Positions 35,039-46,859 of a DNA stretch of 50,958 bases are shown one piece after another. Origin of the DNA: Fragilariopsis cylindrus CCMP1102 (taxonomy: Eukaryota; Bacillariophyta; Bacillariophyceae; Bacillariales; Bacillariaceae). The position numbers were made by a program, and so were the translations under genes. Under the pieces are notes generated by a model. That model did no database searches, was not told the DNA's origin, and saw only the letters and a program-made list of their open reading frames with translations. The DNA is taken from contig FMBT01000225.1 in the NCBI GenBank assembly GCA_900095095.1, forward strand, positions 1 to 50,958. Direction: 5' to 3'. Each line of letters opens with the position of its first letter. Position 1 is the first letter of the stretch.

Positions 35039-35098
35039 GTCGTTTCGTTTCGTTTCGTTTCGTTTCGTTTCGTTTCGTTTCGTTTCGTTTCGTTCGTT
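35039..35098 (-). repeat. (CGAAA)n pentamer tract upstream of DUF1995 start
   Basis: About eleven TTTCG units on the plus strand, read as CGAAA on the sense strand, ending about 85 bp before the ATG. It lies in the likely 5' UTR or core promoter. Confidence 0.9.
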
Positions 35099-35649
35099 TG
35101 TTCGTTTCGATTCGTTCGTTTGGGATTTGGGAAGGTGAGAGGGAAGATGATGAAGTAAATTGCATTTGATTGTTGGAGAGCAGCTTTTTTTTGTTTTGCT
35201 TGTTTGTGTTTCTCGTTGCTTGCTGTCGCTGTTGCTTTTGCCACCAACAACACGTACGCGTTACTTTGTTTCTGGGACTGGATTATGTACCGTACGTCGT
35301 GATTGAAATACGGGCATGCACTATATCTAGTACCTATCCTATATCTTTTACATACCGTTCATACCGTTAAAGCATACATACCGTCATACGTTAGAAGCAT
35401 AACTTACCGTGGCGTACGGTAGGTTTTCGAGACTAACGTTAGACGAGTGAGTTCAGTTGGTAAATTACTGAATTACATATAGTATATATTATATTCAATC
35501 ATGCATATTGTCGACTACAGCAGTACGCGTATCTATCTATATATCTATATCTAACTAACTTTGCTTATTACTACTTTATAATTTTTCATATTATTATTTG
35601 TACTTTTTATATTTTTTGCTTTTGCATTTGTTGCTTTATTTTACTTCTT
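35099..35649. promoter_or_regulatory. Region upstream of DUF1995, downstream of the cyclophilin-like gene
   Basis: No gene seen. It contains several ACCGTACG-like short palindromes (35290-35420) of unknown meaning. Confidence 0.35.
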
Positions 35650-36850
35650 TTATAATTCATCTTCACTTAATTCACTATACAAACCTTTGTCATGGAATTA
35701 TATTCATCATCATTACTATCTAATATAATACAGGAACGAAATAACTTAATTCTGGAAATTCTTCTTTTAAATAAATATCATATCCATCTTTGTCGTATAT
35801 CTTATTTGGTTGTGGTCCATTCCCATTAATAAAATCACCATATCCATTATAAAATTTGGATACGACATCGTTTAACTCTTTTTCTTCGATATATCCAAAT
35901 GGTGTTTCCCATGGATTGGTACCAAATGCATTTAATTGATGCTGAGATGTATTTGGCATAACAATAAAAACTTCGGTTGTTCTACTATTTGGTCCACTAC
36001 CAGCATAACTCATATATCCTGGTTGGAAGATATAGGTGGTGATATAATAGCATCATCTTTATTGTTAGTGAACGATATTTGGTACGTAAATATATTTTTA
36101 GATATACCAAATTGTGTTAAAAATTTAGAGATGACACGATTGAATACACAACCTTCATAATATTGTACATTTTTGACATCAATCAAGGAAATGTGCTGCA
36201 CCTAATGGTGACCAAAATGGTTTCACTTTGATTTGAAATTCGTCATATGTATCTGTTGTACATTCCACTACAATAGTTTCTGGTTTACGTTTATTTACCA
36301 TTCAATACTAATGCTTTATATTCTATTTCATTTTCATCTGTATCAATTTTCATATCACCTAATATATGTATTTGTGCTTTAATTTCTTCTTCAGTATTAT
36401 CGACTTTTGTAGTTTCTTTATCCGGAAAAATAGTAGATGTTTCATCCACAGTATGTGTAAATCGTGCTTGACCCCATCTGTATGAAAATACATGTCCTAA
36501 AAGTTTGAGTTGTTGTTACTTCATATGGACGTGCAACTGCTGCATAATATTCTGTGACTTTTCCTGTGGTGGATCAATTGGTCCATTGTATCACCCAATA
36601 TAATTGTACTAATTATCTGAAAAATTAATAAATGATACAATTTCTTTTGTACCATTGTACGAAATTTTTGATGGTGATGGGGTCTCATCTATTTCAGTAG
36701 TAGGAACTGTACTACTAGTAGCATCATCCTTGTGACCGTCCGATGCTGCGTCTCTGTAATATCCTCCATGAGTCGGACATAAGCAACCGATTGCAATGAA
36801 AAAGAAAACGAGAAGGATATTATGATTACGATCGAATAAGACAACTTCAT
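35650..36850 (-). CDS. Cyclophilin-like protein with N-terminal hydrophobic anchor and possible EDEL end, frameshifted
   Basis: A divergent peptidyl-prolyl isomerase-like protein. The start at 36850 (MKLSYS) shifts into NILLVFFFIAIGCLCP, a signal peptide or anchor. A linker (SSTVPTTEIDETPSPSK, then YYAAVARPYEVTTTQ and GHVFSYRWGQARF) precedes the domain. The domain then reads ETIVVECTTD, KPFWSPLGAAHFLD, YYEGCVFNRVISKFLTQFGI, MSYAGSGPNSRTTEVFIVM and LNAFGTNPWETPFGYI. These match the beta-strand order and the FxRVIxxFxxQFG and GxGPxSRTTQ motifs of cyclophilins. Catalytic Arg is present in FNRV; other active-site residues are diverged. Frames 35720-36013 and 35650-35700 join through two inferred indels, giving FHDKGLYSELSEDEL as the last residues. 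If right, this is a KDEL-type ER retrieval signal. At least six frame shifts. Confidence 0.72.
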
Positions 36851-37533
36851 TTTTAAATTCTGTTCGTTTGCTTGCTTTGTTTTGCTTCTAGTTTTAAGTT
36901 TGGTTTGGTGTACACACTACTGCTGGTGCCGTTGGATTATTATTTTTCTCTTGAATCACTACTTACTGTACGACAAAGCTACTGTATGACAATGATGACA
37001 ATGACATTGGCTGTGGCAATGACATACAAGTACTGTACCGGTAACGTTACTGTACATCCTTGTTTCTCTTCAATTATAATATTTTTCTGCGACTCTTTTG
37101 GGCCTTCTTCTGGATTTCATTCATTCGCATTGACAGTATATCCCCCTTTAAATCAACTTCAAACCAAGCTCCCCCTCCCCAACATTTAAACCACATTAGA
37201 TCGACAGGGCCAGCCATGGTGCACGACTCAAAGCGATTGCATGACAGCACTTTATCGCGAAGCCCGCTCTACAATTTCACGTTTCAAATCTGTAGCGCGT
37301 TCTTCGTGTAAAATCTCTGTACTGTAGAACGGGCTTCGTGATGTGTCATCGTGATGTGTGGATGACACATCGATCTCTCTCGGTATCAAAAAAAAAAGTT
37401 TTCTTCTTCTTTTTACTAGCATTTTCTTTTATCTTTTCTTCACGTAATTCATCCTGCAACAGCCTGCAAATGCACCGATACTGTAGTATGACCCTATATA
37501 CTTCAAGCAGCGTCAACGTTACAATACCAAACA
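36851..37533. promoter_or_regulatory. Divergent intergenic with hairpins
   Basis: It lies between the cyclophilin-like (-) and WD40 (+) genes. It holds an inverted repeat 37258-37273 / 37323-37338 and a perfect 10-bp hairpin 37341-37370 (see separate entry). Confidence 0.5.
37258..37370. repeat. Two adjacent hairpin-forming inverted repeats
   Basis: Arm CGAAGCCCGCTCTACA at 37258-37273 pairs with TGTAGAACGGGCTTCG at 37323-37338 (15 of 16). Three bases on, ATGTGTCATC (37341-37350) pairs perfectly with GATGACACAT (37361-37370) around a 10-base loop. They lie 160-280 bp upstream of the WD40 start. Confidence 0.85.
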
Positions 37534-39825
37534 ATGGGAATTCTAGCTAACACCACTGCTACCAGCAATACTGTTACCGGTGGCGACAACTTCATCGATA
37601 AGCTCTTGTTGTCGTCGTCGTCGTCTACTGATGCCCTTCCGGTCCCGATGCCGATAAAAGAACTCATTTCTTCATCTGTATCATCGTCGTCATCGTCGTC
37701 GTCATCGTCGTCTTCCTCGTCGTCAACAACGTCAACGTCAACGTCTTCGTTGATGTCTTCGTTACATACATCACGGAATTCATCATCATCGTCTTTATCA
37801 TCGATACTTTCCTCGATTGGAAATTCTTTTGCTATTGCTGTTCCTGTTGTTCCAACTGTTACACCAACAGGAACAGGAACAATAGTTTCGAACTCAAACT
37901 CAAACTCAAAAACAGCAAATAATGTCAATACAATTGAAAAGATTCTACCAACCGTTATTTGGTTAGAATATATTCTACCCTATTTAGATCGACAAACCTG
38001 GAATTCATTAATTATAGCATCCAAAGAAATATATACAATATCCAAACAAAAACCTCCACCATGGCCAACAAATAATTATTGTTTTACATCGAGTGGTAGT
38101 TCTCAACAAGCAATTGAATCATTAACCATGTCCTATGATGGTGAATATATAGCCTGTGGATCTGTAATTGGTACTATCACAATGTGGAATAGACATACTG
38201 GCAAATTACTGTTAAAGAAACCACCAAATTCATCATTGACAGGAAGAAGTAGTTTTGATGATAATGATGATGATGATAATTTTGATTCACAACTACAACA
38301 ACAAAGAAGATCAACACCTATTGGGAATGTATTAAAATTTTCACCAATCGATTATACGTTAGCCTGTGGATATGAAAATAGGATATGTCTTTGGGATATA
38401 TCTAAAATTCATAGAAAGGCAAAGGTAGTGGCAGCAACAGCGTCACAACAACAGAAACAACATTATCTACCATCTCCTAAAGTACTACCAACATGGTCCA
38501 ACAATATGAAACGTCGTCAAATAGAAAAAGAAAAAGCAGCAGCAGTGACATCATCTCAAACATTAGAAATTGATTTTCGTCGTACACAACAGAATGGTGT
38601 GAATGGTAGTGGTAGTGGATTATATGAGATTACATATATTGGTTTTTCGACTAATAATGCAAATAGAATTTTGGCACGATATGGAAAAATGGCATATATC
38701 TGGACTAATACTAAGCAGCAAATAAAATGAAACGATTGCTGTAAATAATAATGGTAGTAGTAGTAGTATGATGTATCATTTAACACATCAAATACCTTTA
38801 ACATCATCTAGATGTGAAATGGTATCAAATCCAATATTAACATTTATTGCTGTTGCAACTAATAACAGTAGTAGTGGCAGTGGCTATGGCAATAATGGTA
38901 ACAATACCAATATTGATATTGATAGTAGAAACAATAATGATGATGATGGTGAGAGCAAAGGAATTATTCATGTATGGGATTTAACAACAAACACGACAAA
39001 ATCTAAATTAACAACAACAACAACAACAGGAGGAATGCAAACTACACCACGTACTAGTACAAGTACAAAGATTATTGCATATAAAAAACATGTCATACGT
39101 GGATTAGAATTTATAAATATTGGTAACAAGATTGTAATAATAACGATAGCAATTGTCTTGTATCAGCTAGTTTACAAGGTGAAATTAAATTTTGGATAAA
39201 GAAGAAGAAAGAAGAAGAAAATAAAAATAATAATAAACACCACGGTAAAGAAGAAGTTGTTCATGATACTAAGTACATATGTTTATATAGCTTTCAAAGT
39301 CCAGGAAAGATCTTTTCATTAACATCGTGGTCATCATCAATATCAACAATCAATAATAACAATGATAATGACAGTAATACTATATACCTTGCAGCAGGTG
39401 AGGCACGTGGACAAATACGTGTATGGAAGGTGGTATCATTATCTACTCCTACTAGTACGACGACGACGGGGTTAAACAAAAATGATAATCTTCAGATAAA
39501 TAGTGGTGATTATAATCGTCATCTTGAACGACAACGACATCAAAACAACCAACAGCAGCTTCAGCGGCAACAAAATAATAATATAAAATTAAAGGAATGT
39601 TTAGTGAAACAAGTTGGTGAACATGTACATTATGATAATATAAAATTGTTATCATTTGTACCAACAACATCAATAATAGCAGCATCATCATTATCGAATT
39701 CAAATAATAATAGTAATGGTACTGGTACTGGTCGTCCACGTCCACGTCTACCACCACAAAGTATAGCTGTTTCACGTGCATACGATTCAAGGATATATTT
39801 TCAATCAATACCATGGACTACATAA
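37534..39825 (+). CDS. F-box-like / WD40-repeat protein, frameshifted
   Basis: Probably a substrate-recognition or scaffold protein. The first frame (37534-38730) opens with a Ser-rich low-complexity region. An F-box-like helix set follows at about residues 133-172 (IEKILPTVIWLEYILPYLDR and SLIIASKEIYTI). WD repeats then appear: LTMSYDGEYIACGSVIGTITMWNRHTG, LKFSPIDYTLACGYENRICLWD, and ITYIGFSTNNANRILARYG with AYIWT. After a shift near 38725, the frame 38768-39199 adds GIIHVWDLTT. After one near 39160, SASLQGEIKFWIKK (continuing to 39825) and YLAAGEARGQIRVWK complete the propeller. The C-terminus repeats SIAVSRAYDSRIYFQSI. About six WD-like blades are visible. The gene is likely one continuous reading frame broken by two or three indels. 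Confidence 0.75.
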
Positions 39826-40108
39826 ATAGTTTTACCATAAATTAAAATTTAAAATTTAGACTTAAAAAAACGTTCTAGATAGAAGATTTAAAAAAATCAG
39901 AATATCCACGAATCTTGTGGAATAATAGTGGTGCACAGTGTACAGTGTAGCGCGTGTTTGTGTGTGTGTGTGTGCTGTTGTATGCACATTACTTATAGTC
40001 CGTATACATTGTAGCTGATCAACCATCTGATGAAGAGAGTACACTTTTTAAGATTAAGGTAGCTGGTAAATATTTGTAGATAAGAAAATGGAGTGTTATA
40101 AGGGTGGG
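39826..40108. other. Convergent intergenic
   Basis: Between the 3' ends of the WD40 gene and the minus-strand orphan gene. It holds a short (TG)n run at 39958-39974. Nothing else seen. Confidence 0.6.
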
Positions 40109-40768
40109 TTAACCATCGGAGCAATGATACCCGGTTCTTGTCATGTGTCGATCAATGTACTGTACCTTGATGTGTATTTTTTTTGTTCTTTGAAACCTTG
40201 TCACAATACGTTCGTCGAGATTCTGCACAATAGCAGCTGATGTCCCATTTGGTGAAGGCATCTTGTTGCATCCTGGCATCAGACTCGTTTCTTGGGGAAG
40301 ATGTTCCCGTGTTTGTTCTGTGATGCAATCCACCTCATGTCGTATTGCTTTGGAGATAAATGCCATTGCGAGGTCGTGCCAAATGTTGCTCATTTAAGAT
40401 CGATTTGGTAGCTCGTCCTGTCATGTTTCTTTTCCGCTCCTTCTTTCGTTTTTGGTTTGATCTGATGAACAGGGTGGTGAGCGTACCGAAGCGTTGTGTA
40501 CCGTAGTCTCCAGTGGATCCCATTTCGGTCATAGTGCTCTGTGCGCTGCTGATTTGTTACCTGGTATCATCCCGTTTTGCGCCGCTTGGTTTGCATCAAA
40601 ATTGAATGCTCCTAGTTGATAAGATCCTCCAATAGTATGCATACCATTGGCTTTGTGCCTTCCTCTAACGGTGTTCCGGTCATAAAATAGTTTTCCGTGA
40701 CGTGAGGTATCGTACGCTTGAGCGAAAATGTCAAGTACGTATATATACCTAGGATTGGACCCTCTCAT
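40109..40768 (-). CDS. Hypothetical protein, about 220 residues, frameshifted
   Basis: Three consecutive minus-strand frames abut in order: 40529-40768 (MRGSNPRYIYVLDIFAQAYD and KLFYDRNTVRGRHKANGMHTIG), 40335-40532 (TEMGSTGDYGTQRFGTLTTLF, then a basic KRKKERKR patch) and 40109-40393 (IWHDLAMAFISKAIRHEVD, then IHIKVQYIDRHMTRTGYHC). The span is exactly 220 codons. Each piece has balanced, non-repetitive composition and higher GC than the flanks, so it is probably one gene with two indels. I do not recognise the family. The basic patch could be a nuclear localisation signal. The start ATG has an AAAA context and a TATAAACA word about 20 bp upstream. Confidence 0.5.
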
Positions 40769-41198
40769 TTTTGCTATGTGTGTTTATAACAAGAAGTGTT
40801 CTAAATCTGATCAAAAGTAAGTTCAAAATTTAATTCTATAGCTTAGCGTGTAAGTGAGTGTTATGAGTATAGGAGGACGAGGAGGGGGGGTAGATCTAGT
40901 GTGTAGTATTTATCTATATGCTTCGATGTAAAAGTATACCTATGTGGATTGCTATAGCACAGTAATAAATACAATCTTCTACAGACTTTCTAGCACTACC
41001 CACACTGGTACTCCCATCCATTGCCCTTTAATCCGTAAATCTCTCTCTCACTCTCTTCTCTCTCTCTCTCTCCTGTAATATAACTAATTAATATTCAATA
41101 AGTACTCAGTCTACTATAACAAAATTGGTCGATTAAGGATATCTTCATCTATATTTTTAGAATGCGGTACGTCTCTGAATGGGGATTGCTAATAAACA
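40769..41198. promoter_or_regulatory. Upstream region of the orphan gene
   Basis: About 430 bp with a (CT)n run at 41041-41072. No gene seen. Confidence 0.4.
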
Positions 41199-41485
41199 AT
41201 CTTCTTCTGCACGCGATTTCTTTCTTTCACCCGAACCTAAAAAAGTGCGTCGAACAGTACGATCGAGGGCAGCTGTTTGTATGCTTTTTTTTGGACTGCT
41301 GTTTCTTCTTGAGGTCCGCCCCGGTAATCTTTGGTAGTCAATCTTCATCTGCACGCGATTTCTTTCTTTTACCCGCACCAAAAAAGTGCGTCGAACAGTA
41401 CGACCGAGGCAGCTGTTTGTACTGTATGCTTTTTTTTGACTGCTGTTTCTTTTTAAGGTCCATCCCGGCAATTATTGGTAGACAA
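41199..41485. repeat. Tandem duplication, two copies of about 143 bp
   Basis: Copy 1 spans about 41199-41338 and copy 2 about 41339-41485; a third start (CAATCGATCG) follows. Shared blocks are GCACGCGATTTCTTTCTTT, AAAAAAGTGCGTCGAACAGT and GGCAGCTGTTTGTA. The minus strand stays open through both copies (41157-41471) and repeats TVRRTFL with a Lys/Arg-rich tail. Whether it is translated is unclear. Confidence 0.85.
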
Positions 41486-44400
41486 TCGATCGTGTTACAC
41501 GTTTTGTTTCTATTGCCTGCAATTTTGTTATGCTTGGTTGAATCAATCACGACGTCTCAGACGTGCTACAGTAGTACGACTACTAAGGTGTCAATTATTT
41601 CTTCGTTAACAAAAAAATAGAATAAAAGAAGAGTTTTCTCAAGCCATGCATTAACCTTTTGTTTGCTGCTAGTAGTACTTAAGTATGAGCGACGGATGGT
41701 ACACGTCGTATGACTAGTACAACAAAAAAGCAATGATAATATGACGTGGTGTCAAAATTGCTAGTCCTAGATAAATAGATAATCATCATCACAATTTCCA
41801 AAATTGTAGAATACAGTGATGAACGATAATCAAATTCTTTTGCGTGTGTTACAGTAATAAGTAAAGTTATCTTTTTGTATGCGATAGACAAAGAACAGGG
41901 AGCGTGATGAGAACGAAATCATCACAACGCACACAGCAAAAGCAAGCGAAGATCAATAGCACACAGGACCCCGTTCATTCCAAGCCAACCACAAACGAGT
42001 TTATATAATATACTGTGACCTGATCGACGTATTTCAGTTTAATTCAAATTGTGAGTACAATACAGTACAAGAACAAGTACAGTACAGTACAGTACAGAAA
42101 ACTGTACGTATTTTTGTATTTCCTTTGCTAGAAGTCGCGCAGACGGATTGGATGAATGCTGTTTCGATTGTCAACATTTTTTTCTATATCACTTACCTTT
42201 TACTTAATCATCATTATCATCACCAACGTCGACGCAACGTACGGGATGAATGCAGTGATGGTGAATTAAAGTTAGTATAGTTGTAGAAGATCAATGTTAA
42301 GAAAGATCATCGATCTTCTTTCTCTCTCTCTGGTGTCTCCCCCTCCCCTCACCGCTCTTCTTCTGTTAATAGTAGAGACATGAAAGAAAGTAAGGATTGC
42401 AAAAAGCAGCGGACACAACCGCAAGCCATATGACGTTGTTCGTTCGTTCGTTCCTTCTCGATCAGTATTGATTCGATCCATGTGGCTTCTGTTGTTGCTC
42501 CTTCCCTCCTTCCTTCCTTCCTTCCATTGCATGTTGATTTTTTTGTACCGTAGGCAGCGAGTTAAATAAAATAAATCAGCCAGGATCAAGGCGACGACTG
42601 GAGAGGAGAGAGAGACGTGAGATAGCGAGTAAGCTATACCTACCTGTTGTCTTCTGTTCAACGCGACGACGGCGGCGACCATTATTAATATAATATGATA
42701 CATATATATTTTTGTTGGAAGGGGAGTTCTTTTGTTGCTTCTTTATTTTCTTACAACAACAAAATCTATCCTTCTTTTTTAATTCTCACAGTTTCATTCC
42801 ATTCGATTCATCGTCAGGCGTCAGAATGATGTCTTCTGCTGTCTGCCCCAAGTCAACAAACGCCACTCCCCCCCCCCCCCCCCGGTCAGTTTTGATCTTT
42901 CTTTTCAAGGGAATTAATGATTAATTAATTGATAATTGTTGCTGTATACCATCCAGTTCAATATGATAACAACTTGCTGATCGATCTTGATTAATTAAAT
43001 TCCTGTGGAATAGAGAAACAACACCGCCTCACCCATCCACCCGCACAGTTGGACCAAGATCTTTTGATGGATCGGACAACGACGAAGACGAAGACGACGA
43101 TGAGGATGGATGGATGGATGCGTCCGATCAATCAATGTCATCCCGGCAAAGAAGAGGTTGCAATTGAGGTAAGCAAGGTCATCCACCACTTATTTAATGA
43201 CTGCGATATATAAGTGTCGTCGTTATATGATCTCCTCTACCATTTTTTTTCTTCTTCTTCTGAAATAAATTTGACTCACTTTATAAAATATGCCGTCATC
43301 TTTTTGCTGACGAATATAAAATATTACCGTACTACACTTAGTCGGCCAACACAATACAAGATTTACATTTGTATTATTCAATATAGGGGAGAGAGGAGCG
43401 GAGGATCATATAATTGATCTGACCAGCCAGCAGTAGATGTATGTGGTCCGTCCGTCCGATTTTGATATATGAGGATGATGATGATCCATTCATTCATTCC
43501 TGTTATTCCAAAAATTATATGGATACACAAAGATAATCAATAAAATAGAAGAACAAAAACGAAGAAATTAAATAAAAAAAAAAGAAATGTAAGTCAACAA
43601 GACAAACCAATGAATAGGTGGACGGCCGCCGACAGCAGTAACGTCATTGTGGTACGTATTATTGATGGAACAAAGAATGAGGGTGGCGTAATACTTATTA
43701 TTTACTTACCTACCTATCTACTGCATGGTTCCGTGTCCCACCACTAATACAAACTATAATGATTATGGGGGTAGGTGTAGAGATATAATTATGTTTACGG
43801 GAAGAAGCGGTCAGTGATATCATGGCGGCGACAATGAATACACGACGATAGCAAAGAAACGAAACGTCAGTCAGGTGGTAATTATTATTTGTTAGTATGC
43901 ATGGATGTTGATTCTGTCGTCGGAGTGAATGGCAAGAGAACAAAAATGACATACTTACTGACTTGTTTACTTACTCAAGTTAATGATTCTATTCTATTAC
44001 TGTTAATGATAGAACGTTACCATACCATACCAACCGTCCAACTGCATGGTTATGCATTTCTTATAATTGACGGCACCTACCGTCATTCATCAACATAACA
44101 TAAACAAACGACGACGACGGTTTGCATGGCAGTAGTGCGATGGGGTCGAGGAGGGGATTTATCATCATATAGAGCACAGAGAGGAGAGGAGAGGTTGACC
44201 GACGGGGAGAAACAGTAATAGGTCAAATCATTATGGTGGCGGCGGCGACAGTAACGATGTTGATACCCGACACAATACGACCTACTAGAAGAAGAAGAGG
44301 AAAGACCTGCTCCCTTTCTAATAACAAATCGCTGCCTACCCAAATGAAATGAAATGGAATGGGATTTGTTTCTATTTATTTATCTTTGGTACGTCTACTC

Positions 44401-46859
44401 GTCACACACAGACAATATGGATCATACTGTAAATCTGGTTTACTACGTTGTTTTTTATTGTCCCTAACACTCACTCTCTCTCTCTCTCTCTCTCTCTCCC
44501 AACCCAGTCATGATGACTTGACTGCACTGGCGGCAAAAAAATACACACACATTAGCTTTCTTAGTTGTACGTATTATTAGCCTTAACAATTGCTGCAATG
44601 TTAGTTACGGTCGGAACGGACGATGATAACGACGACGACAACGACGACGTGATGGTTTTTCACACCACGCACTCTATGATCCCCTATAGGTTTCACGTTT
44701 CATGATGGTCGCTGCCTCAAGACAAATACGGCGAAAGGAGCTACGACGACGCTCAACGACAAAGTGATGGGTTTTATCGCGATTCAAGCACACGTACGTG
44801 CTCAACATTCTACAATTGTACCAGTACCACATTATGCCATATGGTCAGCAGAAGAATGAATTTGAATGGAATCTCCTCAATGCATTGCGAACAGATGTGA
44901 TTGATGATGCGATATACTTATTTGGAAGTACGCATACACTATTTGGAAGTACGCATATCACAGTTGGCGCGACTTTGTTCTATCCTACAACAATATACGA
45001 TAGTCATTATTTAATTGTGGTGCGACACAATTTAGGTAAAATTGACTAGTAAAATGAGACTTCTTGATGGAAACAAAAAAGTTCCAAACCTTTCACCTCT
45101 ACTACCAAAGCGGCATGTCATGTTGTAAACGCCTTTCAGAATGACAGAATGTGAATCAATCGAATCCTTTTCTATTCCAACGATCGGGGGGGGGAGGGGG
45201 GGTAGTCTTAGTCTCTCACTCCTTTCTTCTTCCTTTCTCTCTTTGATTTGGGAGAATGTGTTGTTTTCTTTTCTTTCTTATTGTGTGAGGGTTAGGGTAC
45301 GGGTAAAGTACGGTCAGTATTCATTCGTATTATTGTTTATTGATATTGTTGTCGCGGTTAATATTGATGTGCGTACGTTCTTTCTTTCTTATTTTATCTT
45401 GTTGACTGAACTTGCTGTTTTGTGTGTGAATGGTACAGTATGACAAAGTCGCATTTTACCCTAAACGCGACTTTATTCTTTTTCTAGGCCAAAAAGGTTA
45501 TATAGGACAGATAATGACGAGATCCTTAAATAATAATAAAATAATAATAAACAGCTTGGGATGAGCGACTACAATGTAAACAAGAACAAAAAAAATGGTG
45601 GTCGTCTCTCTCATCTCAGTCGTTTTTTATTTATTTTGTACCTTATGAAATACGGTATGTTTTATTTTTCACACCAATATCCCAACAAAAAAATACATGA
45701 CACTTACTTGAAAAAAATTATAATCGCGTTACGAAATGCCCTTCACAAAAAAACGCCACCAAACAAAAAATGCTACAATCGTTCAAAACACAAAATTAAA
45801 TACAGTAAGTACATTAGGTAAGGACAACATCAAAAAAAGATACACTGACATGTACAAAAAATTGTAATCGCGTAACGAATACAAAACATCACGAACAAGA
45901 CGCCAAATAATGTGACTACCCATCTTTTCCAATCATTATGATGTATTATTGTTCTTGCCACTTCTTCATGAAATCTTAAACACAAACACCTCCCTCGATG
46001 TTACACTCGATTACAAAATGTAATATGTAATTCAATTCATTACAGAATTCAATTCGCGTTGCGAATACAATCAATTGAACAAATACAAACCTCGACACTT
46101 ACAAACTTGCTTGTTGTACCACTCTTTTATTTCTTTAACAAACACGAAACAAATATTATTTACTTCTTTAACAAATAAGAAGAAGAAAGAACAAACATTC
46201 ATTCGTATTTGTGTTTACACCATCTGTGTACGACGCTGCATGAAAGTACTATTCTTGTACTTTTTATTAGTCATATATTTTAAATGACAACATCATCACA
46301 ATAAAAAATATACTACACCATCCACAAAGTTCACAAACTTTCGACGATTCGATTCAAATCAATTTCATTCTTCAATATTGATATCATCTGATAACTAAAG
46401 TACTGTAATTTGTTGTTTCTCACACCACATAAGTCCATTGTCTCGTTCCGTCTACACCACACAAATCATATCATATCATCCATTGACAGTAACAGTAACA
46501 GGTAAGTAAAAAATAAAAAGGTATCCAAAGTCATTCAACATCGAGTAGATGAATAAGTGTGTACTGTACTGTAATTCATTCTTCTTTTTATTCAAAAGCA
46601 AGTTCCAGATTTGCTTCATTGAGAGATACCGCCTCTGTAAAAATTCACGTGGTCGTTCTACGTCGTCGTCCGTACGTGCGTACGTTCCACATTCGTTTTT
46701 TAATAAATCATTCATCAACAGAAGATATCCTTTTGTTAACAAGCCATGCCTAGTATAAAACTCACATTGCTGCTATCTGTCCTACTGTACCGTTGTACCC
46801 CCATTCCGTTTAAATTTAAAATCTCAATCGAGCTAGAGATTATTTCGAAGCAAGCAATC
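41486..46859. other. Long intergenic, possibly with exons of an unresolved plus-strand gene
   Basis: No recognisable domain in 5.4 kb. Exon-like pieces on the plus strand include 42152-42274 (hydrophobic MNAVSIVNIFFYITYLLL start), 43055-43163 (acidic frame SFDGSDNDEDEDDDEDGWMD, or the alternative frame ending GKEEVAIE before GTAAGC) and 44511-44560 (AG|TCATGATGACTTGACTGC, HDDLTALAAKK). They cannot be joined with confidence. Also present: a C homopolymer (42869-42884), (CT)n runs, a G-rich run (45185-45202), and a 21-bp doublet at 44927-44968 containing ATTTGGAAGTACGCATA twice. The last 400 bp is the bZIP promoter/5' UTR. Confidence 0.35.

Noticed and set aside
2076..39825. Euplotes-like programmed frameshifting as the explanation for broken genes
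   Set aside because: The shift sites share no codon or stop context and occur in both directions, mostly at homopolymers; sequencing indels explain them more simply.
42272..42703. 143-codon minus-strand ORF
   Set aside because: Composed of simple-sequence translations (RERERR, KEGRKEGR) with no recognisable domain.
46746..46859. Upstream in-frame extension of the bZIP ORF (ATG at 46746)
   Set aside because: The 38 residues lack any acidic or conserved feature and resemble random translation of the 5' UTR; the ATG at 46860 has a better context and starts the typical acidic N-terminus.
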